This document shows, piece after piece, positions 54,388 to 63,731 of a stretch of 64,000 nucleotides of DNA. A program made the position numbers and the translations under genes. The stretch's first letter is position 1, and every line of letters starts with the position of its first letter. The notes beneath the pieces are model-generated. The model did no database searches. It was not told where the DNA came from and saw only the letters and a program-made list of their open reading frames with translations. This DNA comes from Actinoallomurus iriomotensis (GTDB lineage: Bacteria; Actinomycetota; Actinomycetes; Streptosporangiales; Streptosporangiaceae): assembly GCF_030269445.1 (NCBI RefSeq), contig NZ_BSTJ01000011.1, positions 1 to 64,000 on the forward strand, in the 5' to 3' direction.

Positions 54388-55488
54388 TCAGAAGCGCGTG
54401 CTCTTGTTGGTCTTGGCCGCTTTTCTGATCTGGTCGGGGCTCAGGCCCCGTACGTTTCGGAGGTCGGCGCCCGTCAGGTTTGCTCCGTTGAGGTTCGTCA
54501 TGTCAAGGATTGCGCCCCTCAAGTCCGCGGAAGACAGGTCCACGCCCCCAAGGTCCGCCATCGCCAGGTCCGCTCCTCTTAGGTTTGTGCCGATCATATA
54601 TGCATTGTGTGAATTTACTAATCTCAGATCCGTCCTGGCTAGCTTCGCGTGGTGCAGATTTGCATTGTGCGCGTCTGTGTTTTCTAGGCCCGCGTTGGTG
54701 AGGTCCGCTCTAATGAGGGTCGCGTTATTTAGGTCCGCCCAGTTCGAGTGTGCGCCGCGCAGGTTCACGTCGCGCAGGCTCGCGAGGCTCAGTTTTGCGC
54801 CGCTCAACACCGCGCCTGGTACTTGAATACGATCAAGATTTATTCGATCTGCCGCGTTGGGATCATCCTGATGGATAACGATTGAGAGGGCAGCCTGGAC
54901 ATCAGTGGCGGGCCGGTCAGGCGCTTTGGCTTGCAATTTGGGGGAGTGTTCACGCACGAAAGCATTGAGGACGGCGTAGACCGTATTCCTATCGCGGGGA
55001 GAGTCGGTAGCGAGGCGTTCGAGGGCGTAGACGCCGCCAAGGCGGATGTCTATCGCTTTAGAAGCGAGTTGTTCGACCGCCTTCGTGTAACGGTCGGTGA
55101 TCTGGCCCTGCCCGGTGGTATGTAGAGTGCGGGCGGTGTAAGTCAGGCCAGCTGCTGTGAAGACCACACCGGCGATTACGACCATTCCGGTCGCGGATTG
55201 CATGAGAGTCTGTCGCGCCGAACTCACCGCTTCGAGCCGGTCCTTGGGCGTCAGGTCCTTGAGCTCACCCTCATGTAACGGCTGCTGCTCTCCGACCATC
55301 CAGCGCGCCACCGGCCCGAGTAGTGCCCAGAAGACCACCACAACGGCCAGCCCAACGCAGGCCATGATCTCTAGCCACAGAATCGGGAAGCCCAGCCGTA
55401 ATCCAAGCAACCAACCTGCCGCCAGAAATACCGCCGTCCCGACCAACAGGAGGCCGGCGCGCGCGAACCCCGCCGTCGAGCCGGTGAT
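54388..55488 (-). CDS. Membrane pentapeptide-repeat protein, start codon lost or unusual, ~366 aa
   Basis: Three membrane helices come first (RAGLLLVGTAVFLAAGWLLG, IMACVGLAVVVVFWALLGPV, GMVVIAGVVFTAAGLTYTA). A linker (DRYTKAVEQLASKAIDIRLG and GVYALERLA) and about 16 pentapeptide units of A(D/N)LxxAxL type follow (e.g. NLRGADLAMADLGGVDLSSA). This is a known layout of actinobacterial membrane-bound pentapeptide proteins. A good ribosome site (CAGGAGG) precedes ITGSTAGFARAG, but the codon there is ATC (55488-55486), so the ATG seems mutated. The next ATG (55365) would drop the first helix. The low-GC repeat part differs from its surroundings. Confidence 0.65.
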   Translation of the reverse strand: MTGSTAGFARAGLLLVGTAVFLAAGWLLGLRLGFPILWLEIMACVGLAVVVVFWALLGPVARWMVGEQQPLHEGELKDLTPKDRLEAVSSARQTLMQSATGMVVIAGVVFTAAGLTYTARTLHTTGQGQITDRYTKAVEQLASKAIDIRLGGVYALERLATDSPRDRNTVYAVLNAFVREHSPKLQAKAPDRPATDVQAALSIVIHQDDPNAADRINLDRIQVPGAVLSGAKLSLASLRDVNLRGAHSNWADLNNATLIRADLTNAGLENTDAHNANLHHAKLARTDLRLVNSHNAYMIGTNLRGADLAMADLGGVDLSSADLRGAILDMTNLNGANLTGADLRNVRGLSPDQIRKAAKTNKSTRF

Positions 55489-55491
55489 GCC

Positions 55492-55692
55492 GCCTCCTGG
55501 CCCATGGCGGGCCTGGCGTACGCGATGCGCGCACTGCCCGTCGGCACCTCCTACGCGGTCTGGGTGGGCATCGGAACCGTGCCCACGGTGGCCTACGGCA
55601 TGCTCACCGGCGCCGAAGCCGTCTCGGCGCTGAAGCTCCTCTTCCTCATCGGCATCGTCGGCTGCGTCATCGGACTGAAGGCCGCGCACTGA
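55492..55692 (+). pseudogene. SMR multidrug-efflux transporter, C-terminal half only
   Basis: In frame with ATG 55504 the sequence reads MAGLAYAMRALPVGTSYAVW then VGIGTVPTVAYGMLTGAEAV and FLIGIVGCVIGLKAAH, the third and fourth helices of a small multidrug resistance protein of EmrE/SugE type. The first two helices, including the essential Glu near the N-terminus, are absent. The break is at the 5' end of the pentapeptide gene, so it marks a recombination junction. Further right the DNA looks chromosomal. Confidence 0.75.
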
Positions 55693-55814
55693 CCTGACCG
55701 ATCCCCGCGGGTTCCGTACGCCCGCCGGTGCGTCGACCGGGTCGGCCGAAGCGCCCCGTTCCACGTGAAAGTCACCCTCACCGGCTCCCGAGGCCACCCT
55801 TGACAGGCGAATCT

Positions 55815-55834
55815 TGGTCATACAAAGTATGAAC
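55815..55834. promoter_or_regulatory. GntR operator-like palindrome before the MFS gene
   Basis: TCATAC-AAA-GTATGA (55818-55823 and 55827-55832) is a perfect inverted repeat about 140 bases upstream of the MFS start. The same half-site occurs before the oxidoreductase, before gntR and before the molybdenum operon. Confidence 0.6.
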
Positions 55835-55971
55835 TCCTGAATCTGGCGCCCATGTCGCTGATCAGTACCGCTTCGGCAGAGCAGCTCGACGAAGAGCCAA
55901 CGCACCTCATCGTTCATCGGCCGGTGACGAACCACCCAGGACCATCTCTCCGGAACCCGAGGGGGCCGCCC

Positions 55972-57240
55972 ATGCCCAGTTCCCGTGACTCTCACTCCGC
56001 CCGGCCAGCCGAATCCGATGTGCGACGTTGGGCCGTGCTCACCGTCGTGTCGCTCGGCTTCGTGCTCATGACGCTCAACTGGTTCGACATCGCGCCGACC
56101 TTCGGCGCGGTGAGCGACGAGTTCCATATGAAGATTCCGCAGGTCGCCCTGCTGATCTCCGCGTTCGTCGCCGGCTACGGGATCTGCCACATCCCGGCGG
56201 GCTTCCTGTCCACCCGGCTCGGACTGCGAGCGACGCTCGTCATCGGCCTGGTGCTGGAGGGTGCCGCCGCGATGCTGTCCGGTTTCGCCGGAAACTATGG
56301 GCTGCTTCTTGTGCTGCGCATCGTCTGCGGGGTCGGCGCGTCGATCTATGCGGGGATCGGCATCGCCGCGGTGAGCGTGTGGTTCACGGGCCGGCGGCAC
56401 GCCTTCGCCCTGGGCGTCGTGTCGGCCACCTTCAGCCTCGGCGCCGCGCTGGGCCTGTACGTCTGGGCCGATGTCGTCGGGGCGCTGGGCTGGCGGCACG
56501 CGCTCGTCCTCAGCGGGGTGCTCTGCGTCCTGGCCGGGCTCGTCGTGGGCGTGGTCTTCCGGGTGCCGCCCGGCGCGGGCAGCCTCGCGGGAGTCAGCCT
56601 CAGCCGCAAGGCGGTCAGGGAGACGCTGGGCAACCCGCTCCTCTGGATGTACGGCGTCGCGTTCCTCGGCGGGTACGGCGCCTACTTCGCCGCCTCGCAG
56701 CTTCTGCAGACCTACGGTGAGGACGGACGCGGGTTCGGGTCGGGCGTGGCCGGAGCGGCCGCGCTGGTGATCGGGCTCGCCGGGATCCCCGGCAGCGTGG
56801 TCGCGGGCTGGCTCTCCGACCGGTTCGGCAGGCGGCGCCCGGTGGTCGTCGCCATGACCGCGCTGCAGGCCGTCGGCCTCCTGCTCGTGCCGGTGGCGGG
56901 CGCGGGCTGGTTCTGGGTCCCCGCATTCATCGTCGGCTTCGCCTTCAACGGCAGCTTCGCCGTCTGGCAGACGGTCCCCGGGGAGGACCGGTCGGTCAGC
57001 CCGGAGAACATCGGTACGGCGGTCGGCCTCATGCTGTCGATCACGGCCGTCGGCGGGTTCGTACTCCCGTGGGTGTTCGGGCTGATCGTGCCGGGCGCCG
57101 GGTACGCCGTGGCCTGGGTCTTCCTCGGCGTCGCCACCATGGTCTTCGCGCTGGTCGGCCTGGCGGGGCGTGAGCCCGGGACGCGCCCCGCCGAGGAGGG
57201 TGTCCGGCAGGGATCACCGGACGCCGTGGAAGCCGCCTGA
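55972..57240 (+). CDS. Major facilitator superfamily transporter, 422 aa
   Basis: ATG at 55972 follows GAGGGGG; an upstream frame to 55852 is not needed. Twelve hydrophobic segments are visible, with the loop motif DRFGRRRP at ~281 and HIPAGFLSTRLGLRATLVIG in the first half, where the equivalent motif lies. WFDIAPTFGAVSDEF and the overall length fit the family of organic-anion/oxalate-formate-like exchangers. With the neighbouring molybdenum hydroxylase and the shared operator motif it probably imports the substrate of that pathway. Confidence 0.85.
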   Translation: MPSSRDSHSARPAESDVRRWAVLTVVSLGFVLMTLNWFDIAPTFGAVSDEFHMKIPQVALLISAFVAGYGICHIPAGFLSTRLGLRATLVIGLVLEGAAAMLSGFAGNYGLLLVLRIVCGVGASIYAGIGIAAVSVWFTGRRHAFALGVVSATFSLGAALGLYVWADVVGALGWRHALVLSGVLCVLAGLVVGVVFRVPPGAGSLAGVSLSRKAVRETLGNPLLWMYGVAFLGGYGAYFAASQLLQTYGEDGRGFGSGVAGAAALVIGLAGIPGSVVAGWLSDRFGRRRPVVVAMTALQAVGLLLVPVAGAGWFWVPAFIVGFAFNGSFAVWQTVPGEDRSVSPENIGTAVGLMLSITAVGGFVLPWVFGLIVPGAGYAVAWVFLGVATMVFALVGLAGREPGTRPAEEGVRQGSPDAVEAA

Positions 57241-57275
57241 CCCACGAAACGCGCCGGCCCGCCTGACCCATCGGC

Positions 57276-57316
57276 CGGAGGCCGCTTCGGTGCGTGACGC
57301 GCCGAAGCGGCCTCCG
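57276..57316. terminator. Bidirectional terminator between convergent genes
   Basis: A near-perfect 15-bp stem (57276-57290 with 57302-57316) and an 11-base loop lie midway between the MFS stop (57240) and the oxidoreductase stop (57329). It lacks a T-run. Confidence 0.7.
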
Positions 57317-57328
57317 CCGTGAGGGCGG

Positions 57329-58267
57329 TCAGTCCCGTACGGACAGAATGATCTTGCCTAGCGCGGTGCGGGCGAGGATGGCGGCGTGTGCCTCCGCGGT
57401 CCGGCCGAGGGGGAGCGGTGTGCCGACCGGCACCCGGACCCTGGCGTCGGCAATCAACGACAGCAGCCCGGCGAGTTCCTCGCGGAGCACGGCGGTCGCG
57501 GGCTTGGTGCGGTTGCCGCCCTGGACGCGCAGGCGCTTGCCGTAGAGGGTCCGCGCGTCGAGTGTGAGCCGCCGGTCGGCGCTCGTGCCGAACACCGCGA
57601 TGCGGCCTTCCTCGGCGGCGGCCTCCATGGCGGCCTGGGTCCAGCCGCCCGCGAGGCCGTCCAGTACGAGGCTCGGCCGGTCGTCGCCGACGGCGGCGGC
57701 GAGCGAGTCGGGTGCGGAGGCCGTCACCACCCGGTCGGCGCCGAGCCCGCCGAGTGCCTCGGCCTTCGCCGTGCCGGTCGTGTGCGCGAGCACCCGGGCC
57801 CCGGCGTTCTTGGCGAGCTGGACCGCGAACGACCCGACCCCGCCGCTCGCACCGAGCACGAGGACGACGTCATCGGAGGTCAGGCCGCCGGTCTTCAGCA
57901 CCTCCATCGCGGTCAGGCCGGCCGTCTTCGCGCCCGCGGCCTGGACCGGATCGACCCTCGCCGGCAGCGGAACGACCTCGCCGGCGCCCACTACCACGCG
58001 CTCGGCGTACGTGCCGGGGCGTGACCGGCCGACCCCGGGCGCGATCAGGGCGACGCGCGTGCCGTCGACGGTGCCGACGCCCTCACAGCCGGGGATGTGG
58101 GGGAACGGGACGGCGTCGCCCAGCTCCCCGCGCGCGATCCAGACGTCGATGGGGTTGACGCCCGCGTAGAGCATGTCGACGACGACCTGCCCTGCCGGGG
58201 GCTCGGGGTCGGCGAGGGTGTGGACCCGGGGTTCACCGCCGGGTTCGCGGACGGTTACGGCGCGCAT
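57329..58267 (-). CDS. NAD(P)H:quinone oxidoreductase, zinc-independent MDR family, 312 aa
   Basis: ATG at 58267 directly after AAGGAGG. A GroES-like N-terminal half (VVVDMLYAGVNPIDVWIARG, FPHIPGCEGVGTVDG) leads to the Rossmann half with VLVLGASGGVGSFAVQLAK (~135-155). The AGVNPxDxxxR box is that of quinone reductases (QOR), and the Cys ligands of zinc alcohol dehydrogenases are absent. It is transcribed away from the MFS terminator and probably reduces a quinone or enone made in the same pathway. An operator-like site lies 20 bases upstream of its start. Confidence 0.88.
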   Translation of the reverse strand: MRAVTVREPGGEPRVHTLADPEPPAGQVVVDMLYAGVNPIDVWIARGELGDAVPFPHIPGCEGVGTVDGTRVALIAPGVGRSRPGTYAERVVVGAGEVVPLPARVDPVQAAGAKTAGLTAMEVLKTGGLTSDDVVLVLGASGGVGSFAVQLAKNAGARVLAHTTGTAKAEALGGLGADRVVTASAPDSLAAAVGDDRPSLVLDGLAGGWTQAAMEAAAEEGRIAVFGTSADRRLTLDARTLYGKRLRVQGGNRTKPATAVLREELAGLLSLIADARVRVPVGTPLPLGRTAEAHAAILARTALGKIILSVRD

Positions 58268-58280
58268 CTCTGCCTCCTTG

Positions 58281-58298
58281 GAATATGTATGACAAAGA
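58281..58298. promoter_or_regulatory. GntR operator-like site before the oxidoreductase
   Basis: The minus strand reads TTTGTCATACATATTC, containing TGTCAT and TCATAC. It lies 20 bases upstream of the ATG at 58267, where bound repressor would block transcription. Confidence 0.5.
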
Positions 58299-58347
58299 TA
58301 GCCGACCGTCCGGCGACAATCCCTAGGTACCCGAGGCGAGGGCGAGG

Positions 58348-59142
58348 TCAGCGGCTGCGGACGAGGCGGAAGCGGATCAGCTCGTCGTCGACGATCTCGC
58401 GGGAGTAGGCGACCGGTTCGTTGCCGGACGTGTAGTGGGTCTCGCACAGGACGATGTGCGGGGTCCCCGGCGCCAGGGTGAGCGGGAAGGCGGGATCGTC
58501 CGGCGCGACCGAGGGGACGATCTCGACCACCGAGTGGTCGATCTCTCGTCCGGGCCAGGACTGGCTGAACTCGAAGATGGTGTCGGGGATGTCGAACCGC
58601 CGTCCCGCGGTGAGCCTGCGGCGCACGTCCTCGCCGACGTACTCCAGGGGGACCTCCTGGAGCAGATGCACCGCCGGCCGCCCGTCGGCGACGATGGTCT
58701 TGTCGTGCACGACCATGGCGGTGCCCTCGTCGAGGCCGAGAGCCCGGACGGCCGGCTCGGTGCCGTGGTCGAGGACGTCCATGCGCTCCTCTAGGTGCAC
58801 CTCGTCGTGGCCCGCCTCCAGCATGCCCCGGAATCCGATGAGCCGGTGCAGCAGGATGCTCTCGCGGCCGATGTGGGGCCGCACCTGGGTGCCGCGGGCG
58901 GGCGCCCGGCTGACGACGCCGAGCCGTTCGAGGGTCTGGAGTGCCGTCCGGATCGTGGTGCGGCTGACGCCGAGCTGCTCGGCGAGGTCGGGCTCGTTCG
59001 GCAGCCGGTCGTCGGGGAAGCGCCGCTCCATGATCGCTTCGAGGAGCGTGCGGGTCGTCTGCTCGGCCAGTGAGCCGTTGCCGATGCGGGGGAGGACGCC
59101 GGGGGCGCCGCGCCCGCCGCGGCGGGGCTGGGGGCCGGGCAT
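58348..59142 (-). CDS. GntR/HutC-type transcriptional repressor with UTRA domain, 264 aa
   Basis: ATG at 59142 after GAGGAGG. The winged helix (~25-90) reads LAEQTTRTLLEAIMERRFPD, then NEPDLAEQLGVSRTTIRTAL and TLERLGVVSRAPARGTQVRP. The UTRA effector domain follows (~105-260): VVHDKTIVADGRPAVHLLQE and PHIVLCETHYTSGNEPVAYS, and the end DELIRFRLVR. HutC-type GntR repressors release DNA on binding a pathway metabolite. It lies between the oxidoreductase and the molybdenum operon, transcribed against the latter, and is the likely regulator of all four units here. Confidence 0.9.
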   Translation of the reverse strand: MPGPQPRRGGRGAPGVLPRIGNGSLAEQTTRTLLEAIMERRFPDDRLPNEPDLAEQLGVSRTTIRTALQTLERLGVVSRAPARGTQVRPHIGRESILLHRLIGFRGMLEAGHDEVHLEERMDVLDHGTEPAVRALGLDEGTAMVVHDKTIVADGRPAVHLLQEVPLEYVGEDVRRRLTAGRRFDIPDTIFEFSQSWPGREIDHSVVEIVPSVAPDDPAFPLTLAPGTPHIVLCETHYTSGNEPVAYSREIVDDELIRFRLVRSR

Positions 59143-59171
59143 GTGACGTCCTCCTCGCCTGCTTCGATGCT

Positions 59172-59186
59172 TGTCATTCATCATAC
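59172..59186. promoter_or_regulatory. GntR operator-like site before gntR (autoregulation)
   Basis: TGTCAT (59172-59177) and TCATAC (59181-59186) lie 30 bases upstream of the gntR start, in its promoter region. This is consistent with autoregulation. Confidence 0.45.
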
Positions 59187-59265
59187 CGAGTGCGCAGGTG
59201 GGCGGGCCGGACCTGGCGCGGATAGCACTCCGTAACATAAATTCGCAGGCCAACCTCTTGCGCTC

Positions 59266-59281
59266 TGTCATACAGATGACA
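59266..59281. promoter_or_regulatory. GntR operator before the molybdenum hydroxylase operon
   Basis: TGTCATACAGATGACA is a perfect 6-bp inverted repeat with a 4-base spacer and includes the TCATAC half-site. It lies about 50 bases before the first gene of the operon, overlapping the likely promoter. Confidence 0.65.
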
Positions 59282-59328
59282 AAAATACCGAGCCAGTTGC
59301 CCGATGTCTCCCCGTGAAAGGGGGTCGT

Positions 59329-60213
59329 GTGAAGCCGGCGGTGTTCTCGTACCTGGATCCACGAACGCTGGAGGAGGCCCTCGATGCCGTGGGCGAGCAC
59401 GGCGACGACGCCAGTGTGCTCGCCGGGGGGCAGAGCCTCGTCCCGTTGCTCAACATGCGGCTGGCGCGCCCCGAGGTGGTCGTGGACATCAACCGGGTTC
59501 CAGGCCTCGACACGTCGCGGGTCGAGGCCGGAGCGGTCCGGGTCGGGGCGCTGGTCCGCGCCGCGACCGTGGAGAAGGACCCGGCCCTGGCGGACGCGCT
59601 TCCCGTCCTGGCCGATGCCGTACGGCACATCGCCCACCCGCAGATCCGCAACCGGACCACCATCGGCGGCAACGTCGCCCATGCCGACCCCTCGTCGGAG
59701 CTGCCCGCGGTTCTCGCCGCGCTCGACGGCGCGGTCGTGCTCCGGTCCACGGCGGGGGAGCGCACGGTCGGCTGGGAGGAGTTCTTCGTCTCGGTGTTCA
59801 CCACGGCGCGGGAGCCGGAGGAGCTGGTGACCGAGGTCGTCTTCCCCGTCCGGCCCGACCTGGAGTTCCGCTGGACCGAGTTCGCCCGGCACCACGGCGA
59901 CTTCCCGGTGGCCGGCATCTGCTGCGGACTCGACGTCGAGGACGGCGTCGTACGGGCGGCGCGGCTCGCGGCGACCGGCGTCGCGGACCGGCCGGTACGC
60001 CTGCGCGAGGCGGAGACCGCGCTCACCGACGCGGCACTGGGCGCCGAGACGGCGCGAGCGGTGGGCGAGCTGGCGCGCCGGGCCGTCGACCCACCCTCCG
60101 ACGTGCACGGCAGCGGTGACTTCCGGCGAGCGGTCCTGGCCACGCTCGTACGCCGGACGATCGAGACCTGGCCGGACCGGAGCCAGAGGGGCCGGAGAGG
60201 AGCAGCGGCGTGA
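59329..60213 (+). CDS. Molybdenum hydroxylase, FAD-binding subunit (CoxM/XdhB-like), 294 aa
   Basis: GTG at 59329 follows AAAGGGGG; a GTG at 59314 is the alternative. The two FAD-binding motifs are AGGQSLVPLLNMRL (~33) and TIGGNVAHADPSSELP (~108), as in the medium subunits of xanthine dehydrogenase-family enzymes. The C-terminal domain (DGVVRAARLAATGVADRPVR) is complete. It passes electrons from the iron-sulfur subunit to the acceptor. It overlaps the next gene by 4 bases, so the subunits are made in step. Confidence 0.92.
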   Translation: MKPAVFSYLDPRTLEEALDAVGEHGDDASVLAGGQSLVPLLNMRLARPEVVVDINRVPGLDTSRVEAGAVRVGALVRAATVEKDPALADALPVLADAVRHIAHPQIRNRTTIGGNVAHADPSSELPAVLAALDGAVVLRSTAGERTVGWEEFFVSVFTTAREPEELVTEVVFPVRPDLEFRWTEFARHHGDFPVAGICCGLDVEDGVVRAARLAATGVADRPVRLREAETALTDAALGAETARAVGELARRAVDPPSDVHGSGDFRRAVLATLVRRTIETWPDRSQRGRRGAAA

Positions 60214-60710
60214 AAGCGGAGACCCGCGAGGTGACGATCTCGGTGAACGGGCAGCGGATGACACGGCGGACGGAGGTGCGCACGCTGCTGTCGGACTTCC
60301 TCCGCCACGACCTCGGCCTCACCGGCACCCACGTCGGCTGCGAGCACGGCGTCTGCGGCGCGTGCACCGTCCTGGTGGACGGCGTACCCATGCGCTCCTG
60401 CCTGGCGCTCGCCGTCCAGGCCGACGGCCGGGCGGTGGAGACCGTCGAAGGCCTCGCCCCCGAGGGCGAGCTGTCGGAGATGCAGCAGGCGATGCGCGAC
60501 GAGCACGGCCTGCAGTGCGGCTTCTGTACCCCGGGCATCCTCATGAGCATGCTCGCAGCCGAGCGCGCGGGCGTGTCCTGCGCCGAGGCGTGCGGCGACG
60601 TCCTCGGCGGTCACGTCTGCCGGTGCACCGGCTACCAGGGCATCCGCGCCGCCGTACGACGACGCTGGGCGACCCTGCCGGCGGCGCGGGGAGAGGAGAC
60701 CCCGGCGTGA
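60210..60710 (+). CDS. Molybdenum hydroxylase, 2Fe-2S subunit (CoxS/XdhC-like), 166 aa
   Basis: GTG at 60210 in overlap with the FAD gene. The plant-type ferredoxin cluster is CEHGVCGACTVLVDG plus a later Cys (RSCLAL); the second cluster is QCGFCTPG with HVCRCTG. All eight cysteines are present. Length is normal. It relays electrons from the molybdenum centre to FAD. Confidence 0.93.
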   Translation: MKAETREVTISVNGQRMTRRTEVRTLLSDFLRHDLGLTGTHVGCEHGVCGACTVLVDGVPMRSCLALAVQADGRAVETVEGLAPEGELSEMQQAMRDEHGLQCGFCTPGILMSMLAAERAGVSCAEACGDVLGGHVCRCTGYQGIRAAVRRRWATLPAARGEETPA

Positions 60711-63073
60711 ACCGCCTCGTCGGCGCCCGTGTGGCGCGCATCAACGACCCACGGCTGCTCACCGGCCGGGGGACCTACGTCGACGACATCTCCCTGCCCG
60801 GCATGCTGCACGCCGTCATGGTCCGCGCGTCGATCGCGCACGGGCGCGTCACCCGGTTCGACGCCGCCGAGGCCCTGGCCGACGAGGACGTCCATGCGGT
60901 GATAACACCGGAGCAGGCGATGGCGCGCACCCGCGACCTGCCGTTGGTGTGGCTGGCCCCGGAGCAGCGGCACACCCACGTGCCGGTGGCCACGGACGAG
61001 GTGCGGTACGTCGGCCAGCCGCTCGGCGTGGTCGTCGCGGACACCCGTGCTTCGGCCGAGGACGCCCTCGACGTCATCGACGTCGGCTACGACGAGCTGG
61101 ACGCCGTAGTGGACGCCGAGGCGGCCCTGGCCGACGACGCTCCGCTGCTCTACCCCGGATGGGGAACCAACGTGGTCGCCTCGTACGACATCGGCGACAC
61201 CGGTGAGGAGATCGAACCGGTGTTCGCCGGTGCGGCGCACGTGGTGGAGCGCCGGCTCCAGGTGCAGCGCCTGGCCGTCAACCCGATCGAGCCCCGCGGC
61301 CTGGTCGCCCAGTGGGACGCGGGCACGGAGTCGCTGACCGTATGGATCTCCACGCAGGTCTCCCACCACATCCGCGACCATCTGGCGATCGTGCTCGGCC
61401 TGCGCGCCGACCAGGTACGCGTGATCGCCCGCGACGTGGGCGGTGGCTTCGGCTCGAAGGAACACCTGTACGCCGACGAGGCCCTGGCCTGCCTGGCGGC
61501 CATGACGACGGGCCGCCCGGTGAAGTGGATCGAGGACCGTGGCGAGCACTTCGGCGCGACCTTCCACGCCCGCGACGTCGTCCACCGCGCCCGCCTCGCG
61601 CTGGACGAGAACGGCCGGTTCCTGGCGATCCACAGCGACATCGTCGGCAACTGCGGCGCGCACGCCTCCAACGTCGGCACCGGACCGTTCCGGATCTCGT
61701 CGATCATGCTGCCCGGCCCGTACCGGTTCGAGCGCGCCGGCACCAGGATCCGCGGCGTGGTCACCACCACGACCCCGACCGGCGCGATGCGGGGCTTCGG
61801 CATGCAGGAGGCGTCGTGGGTGCGCGAGCGCCTGGTCGACGAGGCGGCCCGCGAACTCGGCGCCGACCCGGTGGAGCTGCGCCTGCGCAACATGCTCGGC
61901 CCCGAGGACCTGCCGTACGAGACCCGCACGTACCAGCGCTACGACTCGGGCGACTACCCCGAGGCGCTGCGCCGGGTCGGCGCGGAGATCGACAAGCGCT
62001 CGCGGCCGTCGGAGGGCCGGATCCGCCGGGGAGTCGGCGTCGCCACCCACGTGGAGTTCACCGGGCTCGGCCCGTCCAAGATGCAGCAGCTCGTCGGCTT
62101 CCACCTCGGCGGGTTCGAGACCGGTGTCGTACGGGTGGAGCCCGACGGCTCGGTGGTGGTCAGCTCCGGCGTGGTCGGCATGGGCCAGGGGATCGAGACG
62201 ACTCTGGCGCAGCTCGCCGCCGAGCAGCTCCACGTGCCGATGAGCGCGGTGACGGTCCGGCTCGGCGACACCGCCACCGCGCCGTACTCGGCCTCCGGCT
62301 CCATCGCGAGCCGGTCGATGGTGGTCGGCGGCGGCGCGGTCGTCCGCGCCGGCGGGCGGCTGCGCGAACGCCTGGTCCGCATCGCCGCCCACCGGCTCGA
62401 GGCCGACCCGGGCGACATCGAGGTCGAGGAGGGCGTGTTCAGCGTGAAGGGGGTGCCCGGCAGCTCGCTCACCCTGGCGGAGCTCGCCGGCCACGCCTGG
62501 CTCGGCTGGAACCTGCCCCCGGGCGAGCGCGCCGACCTGGAGGAGAAGGACGTCCACGACCCGGAGAACGTCTCCTACTCCTACGCCTCGCACGCCGCCG
62601 CGGTCGCGGTCGACCTGGACACCGGCCAGGTGCGCGTCGAGGACTACTGGGTCGTCCACGACGCGGGCACCGTGGTCAACCCGATGATCGCGGACGGGCA
62701 GGTGGTCGGCGGCGTGGCACATGGCATCGGCATCGCCCTGCACGAGGAGATGCGCTACGACCCCGCCGGCCAGCCGATCACGACGTCCTACCTCGACTAC
62801 GTGATGCCCACGGCCGAGGACATCCCCGACATGGACGTCTCCCACCTGTGCACGCCCGCGCCGCACATCCCCGGGGGGATGAAGGGACTAGGCGAGGGCG
62901 GCACCATCCTCTCCCCGGTCACCGTGGGCAACGCGGTGGCGGCGGCAGTCCCCGAGATCGCCGAGAAGCTGGTCGAGACGCCGCTGTCACCGTCCCGCAT
63001 GTGGACCCTCATCCACGAGGCCGGGCTGCACGACGAGGCCGGGCCGCACGACGACCCCACATCGAAGGAGTGA
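60707..63073 (+). CDS. Molybdenum hydroxylase, Mo-cofactor subunit (CoxL/XdhA-like), 788 aa
   Basis: GTG at 60707 overlaps the iron-sulfur gene stop. The domain order is complete: the ald_Xan_dh N-terminal part (RINDPRLLTGRGTYVDDISL), DVGGGFGSKEH (~242), GAMRGFGMQ (~359), and the catalytic Glu in KGLGEGG (~731). True CO dehydrogenases have a Cys-bearing loop (VAYRCSFR) where this has TGAMRGFGMQ, so it is a hydroxylase of another substrate such as an N-heterocycle or aldehyde. It lies with FAD and 2Fe-2S subunits in transcription order. No molybdenum-cofactor maturation genes are in view. Confidence 0.92.
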   Translation: MNRLVGARVARINDPRLLTGRGTYVDDISLPGMLHAVMVRASIAHGRVTRFDAAEALADEDVHAVITPEQAMARTRDLPLVWLAPEQRHTHVPVATDEVRYVGQPLGVVVADTRASAEDALDVIDVGYDELDAVVDAEAALADDAPLLYPGWGTNVVASYDIGDTGEEIEPVFAGAAHVVERRLQVQRLAVNPIEPRGLVAQWDAGTESLTVWISTQVSHHIRDHLAIVLGLRADQVRVIARDVGGGFGSKEHLYADEALACLAAMTTGRPVKWIEDRGEHFGATFHARDVVHRARLALDENGRFLAIHSDIVGNCGAHASNVGTGPFRISSIMLPGPYRFERAGTRIRGVVTTTTPTGAMRGFGMQEASWVRERLVDEAARELGADPVELRLRNMLGPEDLPYETRTYQRYDSGDYPEALRRVGAEIDKRSRPSEGRIRRGVGVATHVEFTGLGPSKMQQLVGFHLGGFETGVVRVEPDGSVVVSSGVVGMGQGIETTLAQLAAEQLHVPMSAVTVRLGDTATAPYSASGSIASRSMVVGGGAVVRAGGRLRERLVRIAAHRLEADPGDIEVEEGVFSVKGVPGSSLTLAELAGHAWLGWNLPPGERADLEEKDVHDPENVSYSYASHAAAVAVDLDTGQVRVEDYWVVHDAGTVVNPMIADGQVVGGVAHGIGIALHEEMRYDPAGQPITTSYLDYVMPTAEDIPDMDVSHLCTPAPHIPGGMKGLGEGGTILSPVTVGNAVAAAVPEIAEKLVETPLSPSRMWTLIHEAGLHDEAGPHDDPTSKE

Positions 63074-63077
63074 GCCA

Positions 63078-63727
<650 letters not shown>

Positions 63728-63731
<4 letters not shown>

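Noticed and set aside
60632-62866. A 744-codon open frame on the minus strand
   Set aside because: It is the antisense shadow of the molybdenum subunit gene. The sense frame has all family motifs; the antisense product has no motif and a composition set by third-position GC bias.
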